A stretch of DNA of 64,000 bases from Rhizophagus irregularis (taxonomy: Eukaryota > Glomeromycota > Glomeromycetes > Glomerales > Glomeraceae): contig NC_089446.1 in the NCBI RefSeq assembly GCF_026210795.1, positions 4,059,001 through 4,123,000 on the forward strand. Reading direction: 5' to 3'. The notes under the pieces were generated by a model. The model did not search any database. It was not told the origin of the DNA and saw only the letters and a list, made by a program, of their open reading frames with translations. The translations under genes and the position numbers were made by a program. This document shows, piece after piece, positions 1 through 11,420 of the stretch. Each line of letters opens with the position of its first letter. Positions within the stretch are counted from its first letter, which is position 1.

Positions 1-964
1 GAAAATTTGATAAAGGTAGAAAGGTAGAAACCATTAGACCCGATTTTTTATAGGAGAATTTCAGTATGAAACAAAAGTGGCGAAAAAATAATAAGGGTTT
101 ATACATGCAGACCAATCGGAATTAATTTTCCTTTGTCGGGGAATCGGAATAATGATATATTGTATAGTCCGTTGAAATTTTATTATCTTTTCTTATATAG
201 AAATTAAATATTTGTAACGCCCATTTTTCGGGGGGAAAGCAATTTAAGAAGAAATTAATAAAAAAAAAATATATTTTTATTTTTATTAAATTAAACTTAT
301 CGGATTTTTTTTTATTAATGGAAAAAAATGTTGTTATAATATTTCTCTAATAAAATTTTGTGGTTTAATTTACAACTTGTACAAGTCACGCTTTCGATGG
401 GACAAACAACAATGGGAAAGTAACACAATATATATGTACCGTATTAAAAAAGTGATTTGTTTTATATATGTATTAAATATTATTTAGCGATGAATCTGCC
501 GATGAAAAAAATTGCGAGATTCTATAACGACTAATTCAATAAATTTAAATTCATGAATTTATGATTTGTGTCTTTTATCAATTATTTTGATGCTGAAAAA
601 CTAAGCTGACTTAATTGTAATGGTCCAATCAATTCGTTAGAAATCAGGTAATCATTGATTATTTATTTGTTTGTTTAAGGTTTTTAAATCGATTATCTTA
701 CAACCTTTAATCTTAAATTTAAATATGATGTTTTCTCTAGAGCATTTATCTCTAATAAATCTCTAAGAAACCATTGAAAAGAATTTTTTCTATATTTACA
801 AAAACAAATAATTAAATTTGAAATTTTAAACTAATAATGTAAAATCGCAAAATATTAATCACTAAATATTAACTCACTAAATTATTATAATAAAGTCCAT
901 TAAATCACTACCATATAATCCATTAAATCACTAATTATTAAATCTATTCTATTTAATACGTTTA
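1..964. other. AT-rich intergenic stretch
   Basis: I see no credible gene here. The sequence is AT-rich with short homopolymer runs. It lies downstream of the minus-strand KDAP-repeat gene, so its right end may hold that gene's 3' untranslated region. Confidence 0.5.
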
Positions 965-3568
965 TTAAGCAATAATAAAGAATGAGAAACTCATTGTTCC
1001 AACCAAAAAACTTAATGCAATACTCCATATTGCATGATTTACTTCCAAGATAATAGTACTATTATTATCAATATCTGTAGGTTCAGGTGGTAGGGGCGAT
1101 GTTACTTTCTTTACGATGACAACTGTACTCGGTGGTATATATGTAGAAAAGGTTGTAGGCTCTCCTTTATCATTTGTCGTCGTTATGAACATTGTTGAAC
1201 CAGGGATAACTGATGTGAATGTTGTTATAAATGTTGTAAATGGTGGAGGATTATTAGCTTTTGCCTTGCCCCCATTATTGGGTAATTTAGTAATAGTTTC
1301 GTCGGGTACAGTGATAGTAGGTAATACTCCACTATAAATTTTTTTAAAATAAATAAATAAAAGTGAATACAAATTTTATACAGAATGAGATAAATTATTT
1401 AACATAATCAATTCTTATTCTTACTCATTAAAAACTTGAGATTGCTTTGCAGGAACGTCCTTTTGAGGATCCTCCACAGGAACTTGCTTCGGCACAGGGG
1501 GATTCGGATTAGGAGTATCTTGATTTGGTGCGGGAGGATCTTTAGGAGGGTCTTGTTTTGGTACAGGGTCCTTAGGGACATCTTCTGGTTTCGGTACATT
1601 AGGAATATCTTGCTTTGTTATAGGAACATCTTGTTTCGGAACATTAGGAGTATCTTGATTTGGTGCAGGAGGATCTTTAGCATCTTGATTTGGTAAAGGA
1701 GTAGGATCCTTAGGAACGTTCTCTTTTGGCACATTAGGAGTATCTTGATTTGATGGAGGAGGATCGTTAGGAGTGTCTTGTTTTGGTAAAGGTATATCCT
1801 TAGGAACATTTGGATTCGGAACGTTAGGAATATCTTGCTTCGTTACAGGAGCATCGGGAGCATCTTGTTTTGGCACATTAGTAGTATCTTGATTTGGTGC
1901 GGAAGGTTCTTTAGGAGTATCTTGATTTGGTGCGGAAGGTTCTTTAGGAGCATCTTGATTTGGCACAGGAGTAGGATCTTTAGGAGTATCCTGATTTGGT
2001 GTGGGAGGTTCCTTAGAATTATCTTGAGGAGTAGGAACATTATCCTTAGGGGCGTCTTTTGGAGTATCCTTGGGAACATTTTGTTTTGGTACATTAGGAA
2101 TATCTTGCTTTGTTATAGGAGCATCATCTTTAGGAGCGTCTTTTGGAGCATCCTTAGGTGTATCTTTTGGAGCATCCTTAGGAGCGTCCTTAGGAGCATC
2201 TTTTGGAGCATCCTTAGGTGCGTCCTTAGGAGCATCTTTTGGAGCATCCTTAGGAGCGTCTTTAGGAACATCTTGTTTTGGTATATTAGGAATATCTTGC
2301 TTTGTTATAGAGTCATCCTCGGGAACATCTTTGGGAACTTCCTTGAGGGCATCTTTTGGAACATCTTTTGGAGCATCTTTTGGAGCATCTTTTGGAGCAT
2401 CTTTTGGAGCATCCTTAGGAGCGTCCTTAGGAGCATCTTTTGGAACATCTTTCGGGGCATCTTTTGGAGCATCTTTTGGAGCGTCCTTAGGAGCATCTTT
2501 TGGAACATCTTTTGGAACATCTTTTGGAGCACCCTTAGGAACATCTTGTTTTGGTACATTAGGAATATCTTGCTTTGTTATAGGAGCATCATTGGGAGCA
2601 TCATTGGGATCGCCCTTGGGAGCATCTTTTGGAGCATCTTTTGGAGCATCCTTGGGAATATCTTTGGGAGCATCTTTTGGAGCATCATTAGAAGCGTCTT
2701 TAGGAGCATCTTTTGGAGCATCCTTAGGTGCGTCCTTAGGAGCATCTTTTGGAGCATCCTTGGGAATATCTTTAGGAGCGTCCTTAGGAGCATCTTTTGG
2801 AACATCCTTTGGAACATCTTTTGGAGCATCATTAGAAGCGTCTTTTGGAGCATCTTTTGGAGCATCCTTAGGAGCGTCCTTAGGAGCATCTTTTGGAGCA
2901 TCCTTAGGAGCGTCCTTAGGAGCATCTTTTGGAGCATCCTTAGGAGCGCCCTTAGGAACATCTTGTTTTGGTACATTAGGAATATCTTGCTTTGTTATAG
3001 GTGCATCCTTAGGAACATCTTTGGGAACTTCCTTGGGGGCATCTTTTGGAACATCTTTTGGAGCATCATTAGAAGCGTCCTTAGGAGCATCTTTCGGAGC
3101 GTTATTAGCAGCATCCTTGGTAGCATCTTTTGGAGCGTCTTTGGGAGCGTCCTTAGGTGCGTCTTTTGGAACATCTTTTGGAGCATCCTTAGGTGCGTCC
3201 TTAGGAGCATCTTTCGGAGAGTCATTAGCAGCATCCTTAGGAGCATCTTTTGGAGCGTCTTTGGGAGCGTCCTTAGGTGCGTCTTTTGGAGCATCCTTAG
3301 GTGCGTCTTTAGGAGCATCCTTAGGAGCATCTTTTGGGGCGTCTTTTTGAGCATCTTTTGGAGATGGAACATCATTTTTTTTTGGTGCAGGGGAAGCATC
3401 ATCTTTCTTCGGTGCATTATCTTGTTTGGGTATATCTTGTCGTTTTTGTAATGTTTTTCTACTCATAATTCGATTATTAGAAACCGATGAAGTTCTCGCA
3501 TTTGTAATTGTCAAAATCGATATCAATATTAACAAGAAAACTAAAGTCCATTTTTTACTTCTCTTCAT
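965..3568 (-). CDS. KDAP-repeat, predicted GPI-anchored cell-surface protein (two exons)
   Basis: Exon 1 is 3568-1425 and exon 2 is 1331-965; the 93-nt intron starts GTAAGA and ends TTTATAG. Phase closes (GA|T) and gives about 836 aa. Residues 1-24 are a basic then hydrophobic signal peptide. A Lys-Arg (Kex2-like) site follows near residue 42. The body is hundreds of residues of Lys-Asp-Ala/Val-Pro tetrapeptide repeats, broken at intervals by a module reading roughly ITKQDIPNVPKQDVPK. It ends in a Pro/Gln/Asp-rich stretch. Exon 2 supplies a Thr/Ser/Pro-rich stalk, a small-residue patch (DIDNNST) and a C-terminal hydrophobic segment, the pattern of a GPI-anchor signal. Exon 1 alone would end at an in-frame stop inside the intron and look like a soluble secreted repeat protein. 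The near-identical repeats suggest length variation between strains. The surface role is inferred; I recognise no enzyme domain. Confidence 0.75.
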
Positions 3569-6500
3569 ATTTATTAATTTTTTCTGATTCTATTTTCCCT
3601 TTTAATTTTAACAACAAAGTTTTTATCATTAAATATTAAAGTTCGATGATCCCTTTCTATATTAAACTTTGTCAAATTAAAATGGAAAATTAAACGAGAA
3701 AAAAAATAAAGTATATACCAGCTATACTTATATACAAAAAAAAAAGTATATTTGATTACCAATAATATATGCCAAATAATTTTATTTAATAATAAAGAAT
3801 GTATTTATCAAATTTATCAAATTGAACACGAAAAAATAAAAAATTTGAACAACAAAAATCGCACATAATTACAACAACATATAAAGGCTTTATTTATATA
3901 GAAAAACACCTATTTCATTACTATTATAGATAAAATTTTCTGAAGATTGTGACAAAGTGCATAATGTTAGACATCAAACATTTATCCTGTTGTCTGAAAA
4001 CGGGTCCGATTCGGTTTTAATGCATTCTTTTTTTGAAAATTCGTATATATATTACTAGTTATAGACGCCATTTGCATTTATTTGGGAAAAAAAAAATCAA
4101 TATAAAGATTTTCTCCGTACTATTTGAGCAGTTGCACTAAATGTATTGAAACATAAGTTTTTATTCTTGATGTCATTTTTTTGGTATTATAACAAAAAGC
4201 GGTAGTGTAACTCGTGTAACCTTGCGGCATCCGAGACTTATTCACATTTGATTTAAAACTAATCTTTGATCCCCTATATGATCTACCTGTCGTACGAATA
4301 TTGTTTCTGCTAACTTTTTTTTATCAACAATAGCAGCGTTTCAAACGTGATACAATATGATTATATGTAAATTATATAGTAGATAAAATAATTTAAGGAA
4401 AAGAAAAAAAAGTTTCAGTTATTGGAAATTTGGCTTCAATGGTGATCAATTCTGGTTAAGAATTTACAGATTCGGTAAATTCCGTTAAAACAATTTTATA
4501 TTGGAAGCAAAATTTTTCGCGCAGTGAATTTATGACGCAGCATACCAAATTTGGTAGTAGTTTTTTCTCCAAGGATGTTATTCCTTTGAATTATTCTATG
4601 TTGCACCAACCACGCATAAATATTTGATAAATTCGATAATAAATATTTCTAAAAAAATAATATTAAATTATTAATCTATAAAAGGGTATGTAGAGAAACT
4701 GGTTATATGCGAGCGAACCAATGAAATTGCTCCACTAACAGTGAAGTTGGTACCTGGTAGATGACATAACGAGTTGTCATCGTGTCAAAAGTCAATTCTT
4801 TATAATAGAGACTTATTCGGTAGTCTAATAAAGATTAAAAAAAAGAAAATTATTTAAATGCCTTAAAATAGCTACTAAATACCCGAAATAGCGCACCGAT
4901 AGATTGAAAATTTTAAGATTTCCATATACTGTAAGTTGATATACAAAAGTGTAACTTCTCTAAATAATTTAATGTTATTTAGTACCCGATATGATCGTAA
5001 TACTTGTATTTAATATTCGATCTACCGATTTGTATTGTTGCATGATAAATTACAATGGATATATTGTAGTTACAATGAATGTTACTGGTCTCACTGTTTA
5101 AGTGATTTTGATTTTTGAATTATTCATTCAGATATTATAATTAAATAAGAACTTTGGAAAAAAAAGTTTTCTTCGTAACAAAAACAAGTTGAAAATTTAC
5201 GAAAGAAAAGGTATTGAAAATGCTCTGAAACTATTGAAATTTACGTAAATGTATATTTTAAATCTCTCTTCATCATAAATTTTCAACTATTTTTAAACCA
5301 TTTGTCCGAACCGGAAGAAACTTCCTACAGTAAATATTATAAGATTAAAAAAAAAAACTATTTAAAGGGCAAAGATTGGGCTTAATAAGAAAAAAAAATT
5401 CTTTTTTATGTTTCGTAACGATTATTTTTCGTTCTTCCCCACAAAGATAAAATATTTTTCGGTCTTTGGAAATTTGGAATGAGATTGGAAATTCTTCTTC
5501 GGACCTTTCCTACACTCTCTTAAATTTATACTTGTATTTGTACAACAATGACCGGATCGGATTTTATCCGAAATTTTTTTCGTATACCTTTTTTGTTTTA
5601 TACGTTTTGTAACGATTTCTTGAGAAAAAGGAAAAAATATTCGAACAAACGTTTAATAAAAGAGATAAACTGAACAAATTAAGAAATTTATGATCAAAAT
5701 GCGAACCATAAATTTTTGTAATAATGTAGTTACGGGAATAATTTGTTACAATACCAGGAGAGGATCGTTACATATTTTCTAATGACGATTATCGGTAGTG
5801 TTATCGATAACAGTGTATGATTAATACACAAAGCATATACAAAATATGGAGATTTCAGGATCTACGTTAACAATCGTTGCTAAAAAAAGAGTAACACCGT
5901 TAAAATTACTTGACTACCATCATTACCAGAAAAGAATAACCGTTACCAGAAAAGAAAAGATAATTACCAAAAAATCTTGTACAAATTACTCGTTACTAAA
6001 AAGAGTAACATCAATTGTCTGCTAAAACATATTGCGCATTGCGTTACCAACAAAGAGAAACATCGTTACCTAATAACACATAACACAACACTGTTGTCTA
6101 CTATCTTATACACGTGTCTGTTATTGACAACGTAGTCTTATGTTTTCCCAATATGCAACATCCTTCTATCGTGATTTTTAAAATATATGTTAGAGAATTT
6201 TTTAACTATTTACTATACAATTTTAATAAAGCTTTTATCTGCTCTCTTTCGCAATCTGCTTAAAAACTCAGATGATTAAATTTTGATTATTCAAAGTTGT
6301 GTAGCAAAAAATGTAAAGACTTGCTTTATTAATACAGAGTTAAAAATATCGGGACTTTACCAATAATCCAGGAAACAATCATCACAGCATGGAATTTTTC
6401 TGAAATTTATCTAAATTAAGTAGCCGGAACCGTAAGTTTTGAAATTTTTGGCCGGAATTAAGCGGTGCGGTGACGGTGACAATTAGCAATGCCCAAATAA

Positions 6501-8978
6501 ATATCTTATACCATGGAATATTTGTTTTAACGTTGCTTGACCAGACTCCAATTGCAGCATCACTTCGAAAAATAAAAAGAAACCCATAATCCCCATAGTC
6601 TCCATTCGCAAGCAAGTTCGCAACTATTGCCGCTGCGTCTGAGCTGCAATTCCGTTGCGACCTGGATTTGCAGGATCATGGTTGAAACCTAAATTATATT
6701 CCAATCAAAAAGTATCACTGACATTTCGTTATTGTTTTTGATTGAATGGAAAACGATAGTGTTGGTCTTCGTAAATAGTTGTAAATCCAAAAGTCAAGTA
6801 AGTATAATGATTGCAAATCAGAATTACCAAACCACAATAGTGTAGTATTTACAGCCAATTTACAGCTTACGTTTATAATATTACAACCGCTAAAGGTTAT
6901 AATAATCGATACTTACGGCAACCAACCTTAGAGGACGATTTAGCTGTCTGTGGATTTTGTAATGCAATTGGAAGAGCTGCAGGAGCTAAATGTAAAAATT
7001 TATAGTTAATATACTTATGAAAATAATTTAATTGCTGATTTTTATTACTTGCCTAAAGAACACTTTCTTGCGAGTTTGACTAAATAAATAAATTGTTTTT
7101 GTTTGATATTTGCCTTTGAGTTCTTTGACGGATAAATGTAAGAATATTAGACATATTAAACAGAGGTAGATACAGTATAAATTATTAAAATTATTTAAAA
7201 ATCGTTAAAATAATCAGAGCGGATTTATTATCATTGTTGGGGAATTGGGCCTTAATCAATACCTCAAAATACCCAAAATTATTAATGTTAATTGATTTGA
7301 CCGATTTAAAGATTCTAAAGTTTCTAGGTTCTGGAACAATATAATAAAAACGGGGTAATGAGTTTATTTTAGGGGTACTTTTAGTTTTTATGAGGTGCTT
7401 CCTGATCAATAATCCAATAATCATGTGAAAAAATGAGCAATAACCTTTTATATAACGTTTTACCATTTTCTGAAGTCTAGTGTATATTAACATAAAAACT
7501 TTATTATCATGGGCTACATCCCAAACTTTGTATTACAGTATTTTTTGCGTGTATTAATAAAAAATTTTCTTGATTTAAATCACAGTAATTTGTATAAGCA
7601 TTTACTTATAATTTTATAATATAGGGCGTATAAAGTTATTTATTTAATTAAATGATGTAGAGTAATTGGCATAACGAACTGAGTTATACACTTGCACGTG
7701 ATAGCGGTAATCGGCGTTAATATCAATTGTGTGTATCATAGTAATGCAGGCCGACATTAAAATTTGCGAATCGTATATTGGCTGACTTTATGTAATTCGT
7801 TGATGATCACTATTTACACCAATTGTGGATTTTAGGTGAAACCGAATTTGATAAAAAAAGACGCGTAACTATCATATCATTTTTTTCAATTGGAATATGT
7901 CTCGAGTCTCGACTTAGAATATAGTATTAACGTGTTAAAAAAAATTTTATTGCATAATGGCACGATCTGGAATTTGTTCTTTAAGTGCTATTAGGAACAG
8001 ATTTGCTAAATATTTCGAGGAAGTTTCTTGAGTGGGAACGTACGTCTTTTCAGGAATAGTTTATAGTAGTGCTAATGAAAAAGGAACCCACAGATGAGGC
8101 AGTGTTGTACATTTCTTTCTATGCAGTGGTATTTGTGCAATTCAGACATTTAGAGTATTGGATTCGGAATACAACGAATTAAGTTGCAGACTTTCATGCA
8201 AAATTCGTTTTTCTGGAGGACAAAGCTATTCAAGGGAGGTCTAAATGTTATACGGGTTTCCTCTTAATTTTTTCGTAATATTGTTGAGCGTTTGTTGATA
8301 ATGTGTGAAGCTTAACAATAGAATCAAAATAATATTATTCGTCCTTGAGTCGAGAAGAGGGAAGAAAAAATCGGATCTTTGATAGTACGAGTGACTATGT
8401 TAAAGTATTAAGAATAATGGTTATATCAACATCAATATATGAGATACATCAAACGACTAGTACGTAAATTATAAGAGAAGAGAACATGAAGAGGGATGAA
8501 AGTTTTTCCATTGCGAAAAAATAGCTTAATGGCTTCCGGATTATCATTGAAGGTGTTGATTTTTCACTTAAACAAAATTGGGATAGTTCCGCAGAAATGA
8601 TACACTATCACTACGACCAAAATTACGGATAAAATAGTTTTATTCGAATAGGAGTGTTAAGAAAATGTATAAAATATTCGTCCACATGAGCGACGCAAAT
8701 GATGTAATCAACCTTAATCTAATGCTACAAATGCAGTGATGCGCAGTATTAATAATTCAGCATATTTCTCTGATTAACTACAAGGAGAAAATATTGTTTC
8801 TTGGATCATCTCACAAACAACAAAAAAGTTAACCGTATTTTGACATGATGATTATTTCGTATTTTATTTTGTATATAAATACAATCCTTGCTAAAAAATG
8901 GGATATCTAATGATGACAGAAGAACGCCCAACCGACCTTCCTGAAACACGTTAAACAATTTCTCGAAGAGCATTTGAA
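3569..8978. other. Long AT-rich intergenic region with degenerate repeats
   Basis: I see no convincing gene. Short open frames on the minus strand at 6382-6615 and 7191-7493 have low-complexity translations that resemble repeat debris common in such genomes. They lack splice context and I do not call them genes. A degenerate GTTACCA-type repeat lies at 5880-6090. Confidence 0.4.
5880..6090. repeat. Degenerate short tandem repeat (GTTACCA-AAAAGA type)
   Basis: Between about 5880 and 6090 the words GTTACCAGAAAAGA, ATTACCAAAAAA, GTTACTAAAAAGAG and GTTACCAACAAAGAG recur at 20-40 nt spacing. They are diverged copies of one purine-rich unit. No open frame spans it. Confidence 0.45.
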
Positions 8979-9740
8979 CTATTCAAGAATGATAAAAATG
9001 ATATTAAAAAAATCTGAAAACAAAAAGTCGATGGTTACGCTTTCTTCACCGACTGACTTTAGAAATCCCATCCCTCTTCTCCCTTGAAGTATTCTTTTAA
9101 CGTGATATGGAAAGATTGTTGAAGGTACACCTGTGTCTATAACACATTCATATTTTTTTATTATTGTTGTGGGTATCATAAAAATCATAATCAATCAGAG
9201 CAATTAATTCAGGATCTTCCGGTCTTCTGATGCGAGCTCTGACCGTTATTTGAAAAAAATCACTGTTTTGAGGACTACATAAATTCTTATGTACTAAAAC
9301 TTATAAAAGGTAACCTAATTTTTTTTAATTTTTCAAATATATATTCAAACCTTGTGGTCATTCTCATAACTAATACGCTTAGCAGTTACCATCTTTCTTT
9401 TTTACCAGGTGGCAAACATTTTTGATTAATCGGCAATTTGCAACAACAGGTAGAAAAGAATCCTTCAGTGTACAAGAAACAACAGATTTAATTAACCCAA
9501 GTCCGACCAAATCACGTAAGTATGTCACATAGATACCCATAAGAGAATCAATCATCTACTAATTTATTATCGTAACAAAAACTCATTGTATACATTGCTT
9601 GCAAAATATAGCTATAAAAGTCCATGAGGGCCATAATAGACTGCGACCCGGTCTTTTTCATAGACCGACGATGGTCTTTATACCAATGTCCCTCCTTACC
9701 ACAAAGGTGCGTTTTTGAAACACAACGGAAACTGGTCAAT
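8979..9740 (-). pseudogene. Retropepsin-like / zinc-knuckle-like fossil
   Basis: The minus strand keeps a short aspartic-protease-like stretch (around the motif IDTGVPSTIFP). About 0.4 kb 5' of it lies a short zinc-knuckle-like stretch (around CGKEGHW). The order knuckle then protease matches LTR-retroelement gag-pol, but retropepsin-like host gene families also exist in these fungi. It is clearly broken and old. No long terminal repeats are visible in the surroundings. Confidence 0.3.
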
Positions 9741-11420
9741 TTTTTTTTATGAAGAATATGCCGAATGGAGACAATGAAATATGGCGGGATACTTTTTTCT
9801 TAACCCTTAAACTAATTCAGGATGGCAAACTGGGAATGATTCCTTCGTAAAATTTAAAAATAACATATACCCTTATTCTTTGTACAATGATTTTTTAAGT
9901 CATGTAGATTTTCAATTGAAATCAAAACTAGCGCGAATTAATAATTTCAATATACTTAGATTCCGATTTGCGAAATCTATAAAACGACTTCCCCAAATAC
10001 AGTGCTAGTATTGGGGATCATTAAGAAACTGCGTACGACGAGGTAACGTAAGCGTTTCATAATTTACAGTAAAGACACCTCGTGACCACGTGAAAGCTCA
10101 GTTTACTTGTGCAAAAAATTTTACAAAGTTGCTTGTTATATAACTAAATGTGTCCGGTACTGTCGAATTTTTTCAAATGGGTTTACATTGTTCAAACAAA
10201 TATGAATAAAGTTTTATAAATATAAGTTTTTATATTACATTTCCAATTAATTAATTTAATTAAGCATAATACAAATACAAATCTTTCATTTAAAAAATTA
10301 CCATTTTCATGAAATGCAGATTACGTAAAACTTTAGGATTAGTATTTATTTAATTTGAAACCCTATTTTCCGCACATTACTTAGAAGTGGATTGGGTTAT
10401 TACATAGCTAAAAAAAATTAAGTACTGACTCTAAAATATGGGATTCAATCGGTTTTTTATATTCTGGGCATAGAATTATAAAATTACATCCAAGCAAAAC
10501 GATTGAAATCCGGAAAAAAATTTTCATGATATTGAAATATATATTTATCTTACAATTGTGAACTTTCGAATCTTCGAATCTTAAAAAAAAAATACCGATA
10601 AAGTTAAGTGAAACTTTTTTTCACACGTTTAAGATAATTATGTACATCTTATTTACTAAAGTTTCTTATGTCGAAGCATTTACAAAATAAGTATTCAAAG
10701 GAGTATCATAATTAAATTTGGACTACAAATCAAAAAAACGAAACCCGGATAAATTGATTGTATGGAATGTGGAAAGCATATGATGTGTTTAGTATCAGGA
10801 GTTTATAAACAATGTTTATGTCGTTATAAACATGTAGAAAATTAAATATTACATATTTCGTTGTTTAAAATTTTAATTTCTCGACAAATGCTATCTCAAC
10901 ACGTGACTTGAAACAATGATAACCTTTCAGACGTATATATGACAAAATTTTTCACGCCCATATATATACTATATATACTACAGCGTTACTCCGATTGTTG
11001 ATGAACATGACCGAACTATAATAGTATATTAAGTAACATTATATGTTATTACATATGAAAATTGTCAAAACTTGGTTAACAAAACAATTAGTCTTTATAT
11101 AAAATTTAATGATCGAACCTTTTTTGCTTTTTAATATTTTCATTTTCCTCGATTTTTATTTTCCCCCTTTGCTTTTTTATTTAAGAGGAAGAAAATCTAC
11201 CCTTTTTCTTTTTTTTTTAATTTGATCCTGATAGATTACCCTGGTGGTTGATCTCATGTTCTAAGGAAAAGAAATAAAAAAAACAAGTTTACACATCCCT
11301 TATAAATTACGCCTCACTCCTTTAATGCCACTTTTTTTTTTCTTTTTTATAAATATTTCTTTTGCCTGAGTACAAACCACCAAACATACTAAAAGGTAAA
11401 AACAATAGGATCATAAATTA
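9741..11420. other. AT-rich intergenic stretch upstream of the Tag1-like gene
   Basis: I see no open frame worth calling. The last 300 nt (about 11120-11420) become pyrimidine-rich with T and CT runs, as expected for a fungal promoter and leader upstream of the ATG at 11421. Confidence 0.4.

Noticed and set aside
1835-3451. Open frames of 538 and 426 codons on the plus strand opposite the KDAP gene
   Set aside because: They are mirror images of the repeat. Their translations are monotonous Ser/Gly/Ala/Phe or Ile/Arg/Trp repeats with no signal peptide or splice context.
6382-7493. Minus-strand frames with NLRFRLLNLDKFQKN and EPRNFRIFKSVK words
   Set aside because: They look like translated intergenic repeat debris; there are no splice sites or complete domains.
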